The notes beneath the pieces are model-generated. The model saw nothing but the letters and a program-made list of their open reading frames with translations, was not told the origin of the DNA and made no database searches. A stretch of 64,000 nucleotides of DNA from positions 1-64,000 of the forward strand of contig NZ_JBHRTA010000060.1 in assembly GCF_042646065.1 (NCBI RefSeq), read 5' to 3'. The stretch is from Parapedobacter deserti. GTDB taxonomy: Bacteria; Bacteroidota; Bacteroidia; Sphingobacteriales; Sphingobacteriaceae. Shown piece after piece: positions 7,454 to 16,388 of this stretch. Within the stretch, counting starts at the first letter, position 1; each line of letters opens with the position of its first letter. A program made the translations under genes and the position numbers.

Positions 7454-10180
7454 ATGAACCGTATTGTAAAACTATTCTCTTATTCAATTTTTATCTATTG
7501 CTTTCCCTTACAGTCACTCGCTCAGGCGGACAGTGTTCCGATCAATACCGTCGTTGAGAAAACGCAGAAATTGCTGGAAGCTTATCCCATAGAAAAAGTC
7601 CATCTTCATTTTGACAAGCCCTACTATGCCGTGGGTGATACGTTGTGGTTTAAAACTTACCTGGCCAGCAACATGTACAATTACGACCTCAGTAAGCTGG
7701 TCTATGTAGAGGTGATGAACGGCAAGGACTCCTTAATGCAGACCCTCCGCATCCCCTTGAAAGACAATGTGGGAGAAGGCCACCTTGTTTTTGACCAAGA
7801 GTGGTATACGCAAGGCAATTACCGTTTTCGGGCTTATACTAAATGGATGGTCAACTTCGATCAGGATTATTTCTTCAACAAGATCGTTCCGGTAGGGGAT
7901 GTATTGAACAACAACCTTCACTATACGGTGACCTTCAACGATGTCAGTAAAGGTAAAAACGCTCGTGCGCAGGCTGTGATCCAGTTCAAGGACCGGGAGG
8001 GCAAACCCTTGGGAAACCGAAAGCTTACCTGGGCGGCAGTGGCGGGATGGGAGCCGATTGACGATGGGAAAGGACAAACCGACGTGATGGGTAATATTGT
8101 CATCAATATGAACGGCAAGGACCGGGAATTGCTAAAAAAGGGCAATCTTCACGTTTCCCTTGAATCGGGCGGCAGCGCCCCGCCGATGATGGGCTCATTT
8201 CCGCTACGTACCGCATTATGGGACGCCGATGTGCAATTTTTTGCCGAAGGGGGCGATTTAATCGCCGGCTTATCCAAGAAGGTGGCGTTCAAAGCGGTGG
8301 GCAGCGATGGGCGTGGGCTATCGGTGAAAGGAAACGTGGTCGACCAAAGCGGCACAGAGGTAGCGACGCTCGAGGATATACATAAAGGAATGGGATATTT
8401 TATGCTTGCTCCACAGGCAGGCAACACCTATACGGCGAACCTTACGTTTAAAAACGGTGAAATCCGCAGTTATCCGCTACCTGCGGTCATTGACCAGGGC
8501 ATCAGTGTGACCGTGCTGAAGTCGGACACAGCGCAACTACAGTTGGCAATTGTCGCCAATGAACGGTTCTTCAATGCCAATAAAGGGAAAGCATTTTATC
8601 TTATCGTACAGAGCAACGGTATCCTTTGCTATGCAGCACAGGCTGCGCTAAGGAGCGACGCAGTGGTGGTGAACCTTCCTAAGGAACGCTTCCCCACGGG
8701 CATCGCCCAGCTCACCTTGTTTAATTCAGCCGGCCAGCCAATGAGCGAGCGCCTAACCTTTGTAGAAAATATCAAGCCGCTTAATATTTCCGTTAGCACT
8801 GATCAAAGCGAATATACAGCCAAACAACAGGTGAAGCTGATGTTGGATGTGAGCCACAATGGCGAACCGGCAGCCGGCAGCTATTCGGTGGCTGTGGTTG
8901 ATGAAACCAAGGTGCCACATGACGAGAATAAGGAAACCACCATACTGAGTAATTTGTTGCTTACCTCTGATCTCAAAGGCTATGTGGAGGATCCGCACTA
9001 CTATTTCAACCAGCCGGACGATGCAAAACAGGAGGCGCTCGACGCCTTGCTGCTTACCCAGGGGTATCGGCGGTTCTCCTATGAAGATATCATGGCTGAC
9101 CAATATCCGCCCGTGCATTTCTTTCCCGAGCAGGGCATTGAAATATCCGGAGTGTTGCGAATGAACAACGGCAAGCCTGTAGTCAATGGCGGCCTGCTGT
9201 TGTCCATCCCTGATAGAAGTTTTCGTAAGGATACTTATACGGACGAAAACGGGCGCTTTGTTTTTAAAGATCTGGTATTTACCGATTCAGCACGCGTCAC
9301 CATCAATGCACGGGGCAACGACAATTACCGGAACATGGTCATCAATGTAGATCCTACACAATTCCCTGGCATCGACCCCACTCCCTACCGCGGAAATGAT
9401 TTACTGAATATCGACCAAGCGCTGGCAACCTACTTGGATAATAGCCGAAATGAATACCGCACATCCATTTTGCTGGAAGAAGTGGAGGTGACCGCTACTT
9501 CTCGGCCAAAGTTTTCGCATAAGGAATATCCGGCCATCTCCGGGTTGGGTATGGCTGACCACCAGATCAGTGCCGACCGGCTGAAGGGCTGCAATAACCT
9601 GATCATGTGTCTGCAAACTGCGCTCACCGGAATCACATACGATGCGCAGAGTCAGCTTTTCTTTATCACGCGCGACTACAACGCGGGGGGGCGAATCCCC
9701 GTGCAGTTTTTTGTGAACGGGATGGCCATGGACGTGCCATCGCTAAACGGCATCATGCCTTCCGAAGTGGAGGGTATCGAAATATTCCTTAGGGATGAAC
9801 TGGGCACGGTGAGCCGCATGTACCAGAACAATGGTGTGGTGTCCATCTACACGGCCAAAAAAGTGGAAAAAGGACCTCGCATGTCGCTCAGCGAAATCGA
9901 AGCCCTGCTTCCTAAAAGCAATATCGTTGACCTGACGCCGCTGGGATATGCCAAGGAGCGGAAATTTTATGTACCCAAATACGACACGCCCGAACGGCGT
10001 GCAGTCAATGACATCCGATCAACCGTGTACTGGAATCCTACTGTGACTACGGGAGAAGACGGACAGGCACAGCTCGACTACTACAATGCCGATGGGAAGG
10101 GCAGCTACCGGGTTGTTGTGGAGGGGATAGACGCACATGGTAATATCGGGCGGACAGTGTACCGTTATAACGTGAAATGA
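7454..10180 (+). CDS. MG2/carboxypeptidase-regulatory/TonB-plug surface protein
   Basis: A 908-residue exported protein. A signal peptide (about 1-24, ending SLAQA) is followed by an alpha-2-macroglobulin MG2-like domain at about 40-140 (EKVHLHFDKPYYAVGDTLWF), further beta-rich modules, a CnaB/carboxypeptidase-regulatory module at about 562-620 (DENGRFVFKDL), a TonB-receptor plug-like segment at about 690-800 ending in NNGVVSIYTAKK, and an A2M-like tail (GKGSYRVVVEGIDAHG). No 22-strand barrel follows the plug, and I see no thioester CxEQ motif. Proteins of this build are common in Sphingobacteriaceae but of unknown role; attachment or assembly at the outer membrane is inferred. It has its own likely promoter and stands 24 bases ahead of dinB. 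Confidence 0.75.
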   Translation: MNRIVKLFSYSIFIYCFPLQSLAQADSVPINTVVEKTQKLLEAYPIEKVHLHFDKPYYAVGDTLWFKTYLASNMYNYDLSKLVYVEVMNGKDSLMQTLRIPLKDNVGEGHLVFDQEWYTQGNYRFRAYTKWMVNFDQDYFFNKIVPVGDVLNNNLHYTVTFNDVSKGKNARAQAVIQFKDREGKPLGNRKLTWAAVAGWEPIDDGKGQTDVMGNIVINMNGKDRELLKKGNLHVSLESGGSAPPMMGSFPLRTALWDADVQFFAEGGDLIAGLSKKVAFKAVGSDGRGLSVKGNVVDQSGTEVATLEDIHKGMGYFMLAPQAGNTYTANLTFKNGEIRSYPLPAVIDQGISVTVLKSDTAQLQLAIVANERFFNANKGKAFYLIVQSNGILCYAAQAALRSDAVVVNLPKERFPTGIAQLTLFNSAGQPMSERLTFVENIKPLNISVSTDQSEYTAKQQVKLMLDVSHNGEPAAGSYSVAVVDETKVPHDENKETTILSNLLLTSDLKGYVEDPHYYFNQPDDAKQEALDALLLTQGYRRFSYEDIMADQYPPVHFFPEQGIEISGVLRMNNGKPVVNGGLLLSIPDRSFRKDTYTDENGRFVFKDLVFTDSARVTINARGNDNYRNMVINVDPTQFPGIDPTPYRGNDLLNIDQALATYLDNSRNEYRTSILLEEVEVTATSRPKFSHKEYPAISGLGMADHQISADRLKGCNNLIMCLQTALTGITYDAQSQLFFITRDYNAGGRIPVQFFVNGMAMDVPSLNGIMPSEVEGIEIFLRDELGTVSRMYQNNGVVSIYTAKKVEKGPRMSLSEIEALLPKSNIVDLTPLGYAKERKFYVPKYDTPERRAVNDIRSTVYWNPTVTTGEDGQAQLDYYNADGKGSYRVVVEGIDAHGNIGRTVYRYNVK

Positions 10181-10204
10181 CGATTTCAAAAATGAAGGCC
10201 GAAA

Positions 10205-11269
10205 ATGCGCAAGATCATCCATATCGACATGGATGCCTTCTATGCCGCTGTGGAGCAGCGTGATTTTCCTGAATACCGCGGTATCCCATTGGTCGTAGGC
10301 GGCCCCCCGGACAGCCGCGGGGTAGTGGCAACGGCGAGCTACGAGGCCCGCCGGTACGGAATACATTCTGCCATGCCGTGCAGCCGTGCAGCCAAACTAT
10401 GCCCCAACGCGGTGTTCGTGTCACCCCGTTTTGAGGTCTATAAGGCGGTATCCGCTGAGATACGGGCGATTTTCCGACGTTATACCGATATCATCGAACC
10501 GCTTTCGCTCGATGAGGCGTACTTGGACGTGACAACCGATAAACAGGGGCTAGGCTCTGCCATTGACATAGCCAAGGATATTAAGAGGGCTATCCGGGAG
10601 GAGCTCCAGTTGACTGCTTCGGCTGGCGTGTCCGTAAACAAGTTTGTTGCCAAGATCGCGTCCGACATCGATAAGCCGGATGGACTCACTTTTATCGGCC
10701 CGTCCCGCATCGAAACGTTCATGGAGCGTCTTCCGGTGGAAAAATTCTTTGGGGTGGGGAAGGTGACTGCAGCAAAGATGAACCGATTGCAACTGTTTAC
10801 CGGCGCCGATCTCAAGCGGTTGACCGAGGCGGAACTGGTCAGGCTCTTCGGAAAAAGCGGGCGCTTTTATTACCGCATCGTACGCGGGATAGACGATCGT
10901 TCTGTAGAGCCACACCGTGAGCCTAAATCAGTAGCGGTAGAAGACACGTTTAGTCAAGATATCGCGCAAGTAGCGGCAATGGAAGAGGAACTGGCGAAAA
11001 TTGCCGAGAAGCTGGCGGGGCGCCTGCAAAGCCGTAAGCTGAGAGGACGGACAATCACCCTCAAAGTTAAGTTCGCCGACTTCCGGTTAATTACAAGGAG
11101 CAACTCGCTGTCGCATTATACCGATGCGTCTGAAGCGTTAGTGGCCATCTCCTGTCAGCTACTCGGGCCAGTAGTGGAGCAGTATCCGATGCCGGTACGG
11201 CTACTGGGGATAGCCGTAAGTAATTTTGAAGAACCCGATTCCGCATCCGGTCAGCTCTCTTTGTTCTGA
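10205..11269 (+). CDS. dinB: DNA polymerase IV
   Basis: A 354-residue Y-family translesion polymerase. Catalytic acids appear in IIHIDMDAFYAAVEQ (Asp8, Asp10) and SLDEAYLDVT. The palm/finger VATASYEARRYGI segment, the thumb ASAGVSVNKFVAKIASD and the little-finger region TITLKVKFADF are all in order, and length is typical. The C-terminus QLSLF fits a beta-clamp binding motif. The enzyme copies past damaged bases with low fidelity in the cytoplasm. It follows the surface protein by 24 bases and its 3' end overlaps the convergent yihY-type gene by 19 bases. No LexA-like operator was noticed. Confidence 0.95.
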   Translation: MRKIIHIDMDAFYAAVEQRDFPEYRGIPLVVGGPPDSRGVVATASYEARRYGIHSAMPCSRAAKLCPNAVFVSPRFEVYKAVSAEIRAIFRRYTDIIEPLSLDEAYLDVTTDKQGLGSAIDIAKDIKRAIREELQLTASAGVSVNKFVAKIASDIDKPDGLTFIGPSRIETFMERLPVEKFFGVGKVTAAKMNRLQLFTGADLKRLTEAELVRLFGKSGRFYYRIVRGIDDRSVEPHREPKSVAVEDTFSQDIAQVAAMEEELAKIAEKLAGRLQSRKLRGRTITLKVKFADFRLITRSNSLSHYTDASEALVAISCQLLGPVVEQYPMPVRLLGIAVSNFEEPDSASGQLSLF

Positions 11270-12225
11270 TCAGTTGACAGATCTATAGGAGCGTCTTCTA
11301 CTTCCTCTTCCTTCAGCACCACTTTAACGGCATATGACGACGGCCAGACCCCTTTACCGTACCGTAGCGCATATACTTTGGTGAATTCAGCGCCGAAATA
11401 AAGTATCGCCGCCGAGTAATACACCCAGAGTAGCAAGACGATAATGGCGCCAGCTGCTCCGTATGCGGAAGCCGGTGCACTGTACTGCATATAAAGCGCG
11501 ATTAAATACCTTCCCAGCATAAACAGGGCGGCAGTAAATACCGCTCCGCCGACTACATCGCTGAATCGCATCCGGGCATCCGGGAGAAATCGAAAAATAA
11601 AGGCGAAAAGTGAAGTGATGACCAAGAAAGTGAGGCCGACATTGACCCACTCGACCAAGTGGACAGAAATTTCAGGAAAATATTGGGCCAGATGCGAACT
11701 CAGCGCCATGATAATGCCGTTTGCGATCAGCGATACAATCAGCAAAAAGCCAAGTCCGAGTACCATCGAAAAGGAAATGGCTCGGTTGAGCAGCATTTTT
11801 AGCCATCCTTTTTTAGGCTTCGGCCGGACACCCCATATCCGGTTTAACGAATCCTGTATCTGGACGAAAATAGTGGTCGATCCGATGATCAGTGTGCCTA
11901 TTCCAATAGCGATGCCGAGGCCGGATTTGTTGGATAAATTCATGTTCTGAATAATCTGCTGGGTCTGCGCCGCAGTTTCCGGACCGAACATGTTTGCAAG
12001 TTCCTCGAACACTTCAGACTGGGCGTCTTGTTCGCCAGCCAATACATCTCCGTAAAGAAAGCCTACCAACCAGATGACGATGAGCAGCAATGGAGCGATG
12101 GAGAATATCGTATAATAGGCTAAAGACGCACTCATCTTCATGGCACTGTCTTTAGAAAACTCTGAAAACGTGTCACTCAGCAATCCGAAGATATCTTTGT
12201 AGAGTGATTTTTTAAAAAGCCTCAT
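11251..12225 (-). CDS. YihY/BrkB-family inner membrane protein
   Basis: About 324 residues with the YihY/virulence-factor BrkB pattern: DTFSEFSKDSAMKMSASLAYYTIFS near the N-terminus, then several hydrophobic spans including APLLLIVIWLVGFLYG, IGIGTLIIGSTTIFVQIQDSLN, and AIIVLLLWVYYSAAILYFGAEF near the C-terminus. The family was once mislabelled RNase BN; its transport or envelope role remains unclear. I choose ATG 12225 (MRLFKKSLY) because relatives start this way; an upstream in-frame ATG lies at 12246. It follows the acyl-CoA synthetase gene by 36 bases, probably in one transcript, and overlaps dinB tail to tail. Confidence 0.9.
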   Translation of the reverse strand: MRLFKKSLYKDIFGLLSDTFSEFSKDSAMKMSASLAYYTIFSIAPLLLIVIWLVGFLYGDVLAGEQDAQSEVFEELANMFGPETAAQTQQIIQNMNLSNKSGLGIAIGIGTLIIGSTTIFVQIQDSLNRIWGVRPKPKKGWLKMLLNRAISFSMVLGLGFLLIVSLIANGIIMALSSHLAQYFPEISVHLVEWVNVGLTFLVITSLFAFIFRFLPDARMRFSDVVGGAVFTAALFMLGRYLIALYMQYSAPASAYGAAGAIIVLLLWVYYSAAILYFGAEFTKVYALRYGKGVWPSSYAVKVVLKEEEVEDAPIDLSTDQNKES

Positions 12226-12261
12226 GCATCTAAATATAACCAGCATCGGGCCAGGTTGTTT

Positions 12262-14022
12262 TTACGCTTGGTAGATAGCTTCGATCTTTTCTTCATAGCG
12301 CTGAGCGATAGCTTTGCGTTTGAGACTCAACTTCGGCGTGAGCTCCCCTGCAGCGATCGTCCACTCGTGGGGAAGCAGTACAAATTTCTTCACCTTTTCC
12401 CACTGGCCGAAATCTTGATTAAGCCGGTCGAGCTCCCGCTGGTATTTATCAATTACTTCCGGTTTTTTTACCACTTCTTCTTTCGAGCCGAAGAGCATCC
12501 CTTTGATGCGGCACCAGTTTTCAAGCACTTCGAAAGCCGGAACAATGAGTGCTGCGGGAAATTTTCGGTTTTCGCCGACCACCATCACTTGGGCAATAAA
12601 AGTAGACTCCATGTACTTGTTTTCCAGAGCCTGGGGCGCCACGTATTTGCCGCCGGCAGTTTTGAACATCTCCTTTTTGCGGTCGGTGATGCGAAGAAAT
12701 CCGTCGTTGTCCAACTCGCCGATATCTCCGGTATGGAAATACCCATCGCTGTCGATAGCCTCAGCTGTGGCCATGTCGTTTTTGTAGTAACCGCTGAAAA
12801 TGCTGTGACCTTTGCAGAGGATCTCACCGTCGGCGGCGATCTTAACGGTTACATGCTCAAGTATCTTGCCCACAGTGCCAAACCTGACACCGTCTTTCTC
12901 CAGGTTATTGACAGCCACCACAGGTGAAGTTTCCGTGAGGCCGTATCCTTCGAGTACCGGTATGCCTGCCGCCCAAAATACGCGGGCTAAACGCGGCTGA
13001 AGCGCCGCGCCTCCTGAAATGATCAGTTTGATATTGCCACCAAGAGCCGCCCGCCATTTGCTGAATACCAGTTTTCGGGCAATACCTAATTTGAAGTTGA
13101 ACCACCCGCTGTTGTTACCCGGTTCCTGATTGTTGAGGCCGAGGTTGAGCGACCAGAAAAACAGGTGTCTTTTCAGTCCGGTTAGCTCTTTACCCTTCGA
13201 GACGATTCTGTCATAAACTTTTTCAAGCAGCCGAGGCACTGTGGTAAATCCATCTGGCTTTACTTCGTTGATATCGGCTACGATTGTGTCCAGACTTTCG
13301 GCGTAATGGATTTCCACCCCTTTTGCGAAATAAAGGTAGACCACCATTCGCTCGAAGATGTGACACAGCGGAAGGAAGCTGAGCGCCTTCTTGAAGTATG
13401 ATGGAAGCAGGTGGTAGCAATCGTATACATTGGTCAGTACGTTCTTATGGGAGAGGCATACGCCCTTGGGCTTGCCGGTTGTTCCGGAAGTATAGATCAA
13501 TGTCAGGAGATCATCCTCATGGACCGCATCACGGTATGCGTCCAAATCTACATCATATTGCTTACCATCGTCGACCAGTACCTGCCATGAAGGGACGCCA
13601 TCAACCGGGTCAAACGTAAAGACAGGAACATCAAGATTGTGCACCTGCAATGCCGCTTTTACTTTTTCGTAAAGATCGGCGTCGCTCACGAAAATGAGCT
13701 TGACCGTGGCGTCATTAATAATAAAGGACAGGTCCTGATCGGATAATGTGGGGTACAACGGTATCACCGCAGCACCCAACTGATTGATTGCAAAGTCACA
13801 AAAATTCCATTCGGGCCGATTTCCCGCCATCAGCGCTATCTTATCTCCCTTGCCAACCCCTTTGGTCACCAGCCCTTTGCTTAGGTTATCCACGATGGTC
13901 AAAAATTCGTCGGTCGGGTAGTTTATCCATTTACCGTTCGCTTTGCCGGCAACCATCACCGGCTTGGCAAAGCGGGCTTTATAATCTGTTAAAATATCGA
14001 AAATACGAGTTGGAGCAGCCAT
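12262..14022 (-). CDS. Long-chain acyl-CoA synthetase (AMP-binding)
   Basis: A 586-residue adenylate-forming enzyme. The P-loop LIYTSGTTGKPKG, the VLEGYGLTETSP motif, the YFHTGDIGELDNDGFLRITDRKKE hinge region and a C-terminal LSLKRKAI lysine are in order. It resembles FadD15-type long-chain-fatty-acid-CoA ligases that activate fatty acids with ATP and CoA at the inner face of the membrane. The gene is the first of a two-gene unit with the YihY-type protein. A -7-like TAACTTTA box on the minus strand (14066-14073), with TTTG 23 bases upstream, could be its promoter. Chain-length preference cannot be read from the sequence. Confidence 0.92.
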   Translation of the reverse strand: MAAPTRIFDILTDYKARFAKPVMVAGKANGKWINYPTDEFLTIVDNLSKGLVTKGVGKGDKIALMAGNRPEWNFCDFAINQLGAAVIPLYPTLSDQDLSFIINDATVKLIFVSDADLYEKVKAALQVHNLDVPVFTFDPVDGVPSWQVLVDDGKQYDVDLDAYRDAVHEDDLLTLIYTSGTTGKPKGVCLSHKNVLTNVYDCYHLLPSYFKKALSFLPLCHIFERMVVYLYFAKGVEIHYAESLDTIVADINEVKPDGFTTVPRLLEKVYDRIVSKGKELTGLKRHLFFWSLNLGLNNQEPGNNSGWFNFKLGIARKLVFSKWRAALGGNIKLIISGGAALQPRLARVFWAAGIPVLEGYGLTETSPVVAVNNLEKDGVRFGTVGKILEHVTVKIAADGEILCKGHSIFSGYYKNDMATAEAIDSDGYFHTGDIGELDNDGFLRITDRKKEMFKTAGGKYVAPQALENKYMESTFIAQVMVVGENRKFPAALIVPAFEVLENWCRIKGMLFGSKEEVVKKPEVIDKYQRELDRLNQDFGQWEKVKKFVLLPHEWTIAAGELTPKLSLKRKAIAQRYEEKIEAIYQA

Positions 14023-14065
14023 AAAACAAAATGCCTTGGTTTATAAATTAAGCGATTAACGCACT

Positions 14066-14100
14066 TAAAGTTAGTAAAAAATCAGGCAAATCACAATTTT
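14066..14100 (-). promoter_or_regulatory. Possible promoter of the acyl-CoA synthetase unit
   Basis: On the minus strand TTTG (14097-14100), 23 bases and TAACTTTA (14066-14073) approximate the Bacteroidota consensus; the final G of the -7 box is missing. The leader would be about 40 bases. Confidence 0.35.
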
Positions 14101-14258
14101 TTTAAGGATCGGTAAGTGATGAAGGAGGCGCTCTCGAAATATGAACGAAAGCTGTAGCGTTTCTGATTCTATATTCGTCTGTATTAAAAAGCAAAGTGGT
14201 ATTGGATATACATGGTTAATTTTTCGTAGAAACGGCTACATACCGTGTGGATAGGACG

Positions 14259-14266
14259 TATATTTG
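14259..14266 (+). promoter_or_regulatory. -7 box TATATTTG ahead of the ECF sigma gene
   Basis: TATATTTG fits TAnnTTTG exactly and lies 43 bases before the GTG start. No TTG or TTTG stands at the usual distance upstream, so the promoter may depend on another factor. The rest of the 287-base gap is AT-rich and shows no gene. Confidence 0.45.
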
Positions 14267-14309
14267 CAACGTAGTCAAAGCAACTGATTGATAGTATTGT
14301 AGCCGCGTA

Positions 14310-14924
14310 GTGAGTTTCAACATCCGATATTTGAAGGGGAAGCGCGCGTTGTCGTTAGAGAGCGCTGTGCGGAGTTGTGCCCAAGATGGGGATGAGCGGA
14401 GTAAGGAATTTATCTATAAGAGTTGTTACGGCTATGTACGGGCAATCACGATGAGGTATGTTAAAAACGGGTTCGATGCAGAGGAGCTTACCAATGAAAG
14501 TTTCATCAGGGCGTTCGGTAAAATCAGTATGTTCAATAGCGGAGACTTGGGTGATCGTTATGAAAAATCTTTCCGTGCCTGGTTGGCCCGGATAACGGTA
14601 AATATTTCTATAGATTTCCTGCGCTCGCAAAAGCAGCTCATAGCGCTAGATGACATTAACGAGAGTGAGCTCGAACAACAACAGGTAGAGGTGTCCGGAA
14701 ATCTCAACGTGGAGGACATCATGAAACTATTATCGCAATTGCCGGAGATTCAGCGGACGATTTTTAACTTATACGAAGTGGAAGGATATTCGCATGAGGA
14801 GGTTTCGGTGCTGCTGTCCATACCAGAAAGCACATCCCGGACGTACCTCACGAGAGCGAAGAAAAAGTTGAGGAAACTTTATTTGGCATCAACAAATATC
14901 ACGGATTGTAATGGATATGTATAG
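14310..14924 (+). CDS. ECF-type RNA polymerase sigma factor
   Basis: A 204-residue sigma-70 family protein. Region 2 reads NGFDAEELTNESFIRAFGKISMF, and region 4 carries the helix-turn-helix YSHEEVSVLLSIPESTSRTYLTRAKKKLR. It directs RNA polymerase to a small regulon, usually envelope or nutrient genes. The frame opens with GTG at 14310; TTG codons a few residues later are alternatives, and no ATG lies near the front. Its stop TAG touches the ATG of the next gene, so it should be coexpressed with the membrane-spanning barrel protein, its likely partner or anti-sigma regulator. Confidence 0.9.
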   Translation: MSFNIRYLKGKRALSLESAVRSCAQDGDERSKEFIYKSCYGYVRAITMRYVKNGFDAEELTNESFIRAFGKISMFNSGDLGDRYEKSFRAWLARITVNISIDFLRSQKQLIALDDINESELEQQQVEVSGNLNVEDIMKLLSQLPEIQRTIFNLYEVEGYSHEEVSVLLSIPESTSRTYLTRAKKKLRKLYLASTNITDCNGYV

Positions 14925-16244
14925 ATGAACGGAAGTGAAAAAGATAGGGAGTTGATCCAGCGGATAGCGGAAACGCTGCGCAACCATACCGAGCCATACA
15001 AAGAAGGGGCATGGGAGCGTTTTTCAGCCATCCGCGGCAGGTCTCCTAGACATTGGGTGACCGGTTGGCCGTATTGGAGTGCGGCAGCTATGCTGCTGGT
15101 AGCGCTTTCATGGTATATGCTGGCTGACCGATTTGAGATGGACGGCGTTGAAAACGGACGAGGCGTTCCCGCACAGCAGATTGCACAGGGGCCGAGAACG
15201 AAAACGACAGACGAGCGACCTGCAGAAACCACTGGTAGAGAGGATGCTGTGCCATCCGCTCCAACCCCGACAGGTAGCCGCCTGCCAACGGTATCCCGTG
15301 ACCGACCGTCTATGCGCCCTCGCTTATCTGCTCATCAAGGCGGTCCCATGCGGGATACCATTGAAAACCAACGGGAATTGCCGGTTGATATAAATACGTT
15401 AGCCGCTGTCCCAACCGAGCAGGCAGCCGCCGATTCCACCCGACAATTGGCAGCGGCAGCTGTTCCTGATGTTTCCGAGCGGCCAGCGGGACAAATACAG
15501 ATCAGTGAAGCGGTTGCACACCCCGCGGCAGCAAATGACTATGCGGATGTGCATGCCAAGCCGGAAAACAGCGGAAAAAAGTGGGGTCTGGGTGTAGTGG
15601 TTTCGCCCAGCCTTACGAGCGAGCGCGTTAATATGGGCGGCGGGATCGCCGTTGCGTACAGGCTATCAGATAAATTTTCATTAGGCTCGGGAGTGTCAAT
15701 CGGCGAGTTAGGCGTAGCACAAAACAGCGGCGGCCCTACGGCGATGGCCTACGGGTTTGATAGTAGACAGGCTGATTCTCCGGTGGGCGGTACGGGGCTC
15801 CAGTCGACCTACGAAAGCTACAATGAAGTCATATCAGTGACGAGCACCGTCTTGACGTTGGATATTCCTCTGAACCTACAGTACAATGTAACCGAGCGCT
15901 TTTACACCTCGGTAGGTGTTTCCTTTGTAAACGTGCTGAACGAACAACGGACCGCTCATTTCGTCGACCGTTTGAACGATCTGACTTTTGGGAAGGAAAA
16001 CGCGATCAGGGACGATCCTTCACGAGCTGTGGAGGCGGTTGTCTCGACGAAAAAGACAGGGCACCGTCCCTTGGAAGGAAATGGGTATGCGGGTTTCCTG
16101 AACTTTTCTGTTGGCCGGAAAGTGCCGCTGTCCCGAAAGCTCATGCTTTCTGTGGAGCCCTATTTTAAGCTTCCGGTCGGGCGGCTCTCGAGAGAAGAAA
16201 TGGATTTCACCAATGGAGGCATCCGTATCGTCACGGGGTTTTGA
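14925..16244 (+). CDS. Anti-sigma-like one-TM protein with outer-membrane-type beta-barrel domain
   Basis: A 439-residue protein with no cleavable signal. Residues 1-46 are charged and cytoplasmic-looking (with HTEPYKEGAWERF, common in Bacteroidota proteins of this class), 47-66 form one membrane span, 70-220 are a Pro/Ala/Thr/Glu-rich low-complexity linker, and 225-439 have amphipathic beta strands ending in an aromatic residue (RIVTGF) as in outer-membrane barrels. Sitting directly after an ECF sigma gene, the N-terminal part probably holds the sigma factor. How one chain spans both membranes is not known from the sequence. A perfect hairpin terminator follows. Confidence 0.7.
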   Translation: MNGSEKDRELIQRIAETLRNHTEPYKEGAWERFSAIRGRSPRHWVTGWPYWSAAAMLLVALSWYMLADRFEMDGVENGRGVPAQQIAQGPRTKTTDERPAETTGREDAVPSAPTPTGSRLPTVSRDRPSMRPRLSAHQGGPMRDTIENQRELPVDINTLAAVPTEQAAADSTRQLAAAAVPDVSERPAGQIQISEAVAHPAAANDYADVHAKPENSGKKWGLGVVVSPSLTSERVNMGGGIAVAYRLSDKFSLGSGVSIGELGVAQNSGGPTAMAYGFDSRQADSPVGGTGLQSTYESYNEVISVTSTVLTLDIPLNLQYNVTERFYTSVGVSFVNVLNEQRTAHFVDRLNDLTFGKENAIRDDPSRAVEAVVSTKKTGHRPLEGNGYAGFLNFSVGRKVPLSRKLMLSVEPYFKLPVGRLSREEMDFTNGGIRIVTGF

Positions 16245-16314
16245 TATAGTTATCCACTGTACCTATACCTTCGCTTCAAAGGAAAAGCTTGAACAGGCGG
16301 ATGCATAAAATCAC

Positions 16315-16353
16315 AGGCAATTTACGTTAGGTTAACGTAAATTGCCTATTTTT
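16315..16353 (+). terminator. Intrinsic terminator after the sigma/barrel unit
   Basis: AGGCAATTTACGTTA (16315-16329) and its exact reverse complement (16333-16347) flank a three-base loop GGT and are followed by ATTTTTAT. The 15-base perfect stem and T run make a strong rho-independent terminator between the barrel gene and the alkaline phosphatase gene. Confidence 0.85.
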
Positions 16354-16388
16354 ATGGACTTTTAATGATCAATCATCGAAGCTTATTA

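Noticed and set aside
12256..12927. Plus-strand open frame of 223 codons opposite the acyl-CoA synthetase gene
   Set aside because: Antisense shadow of a conserved adenylation domain; its composition reflects the opposite strand's codons.
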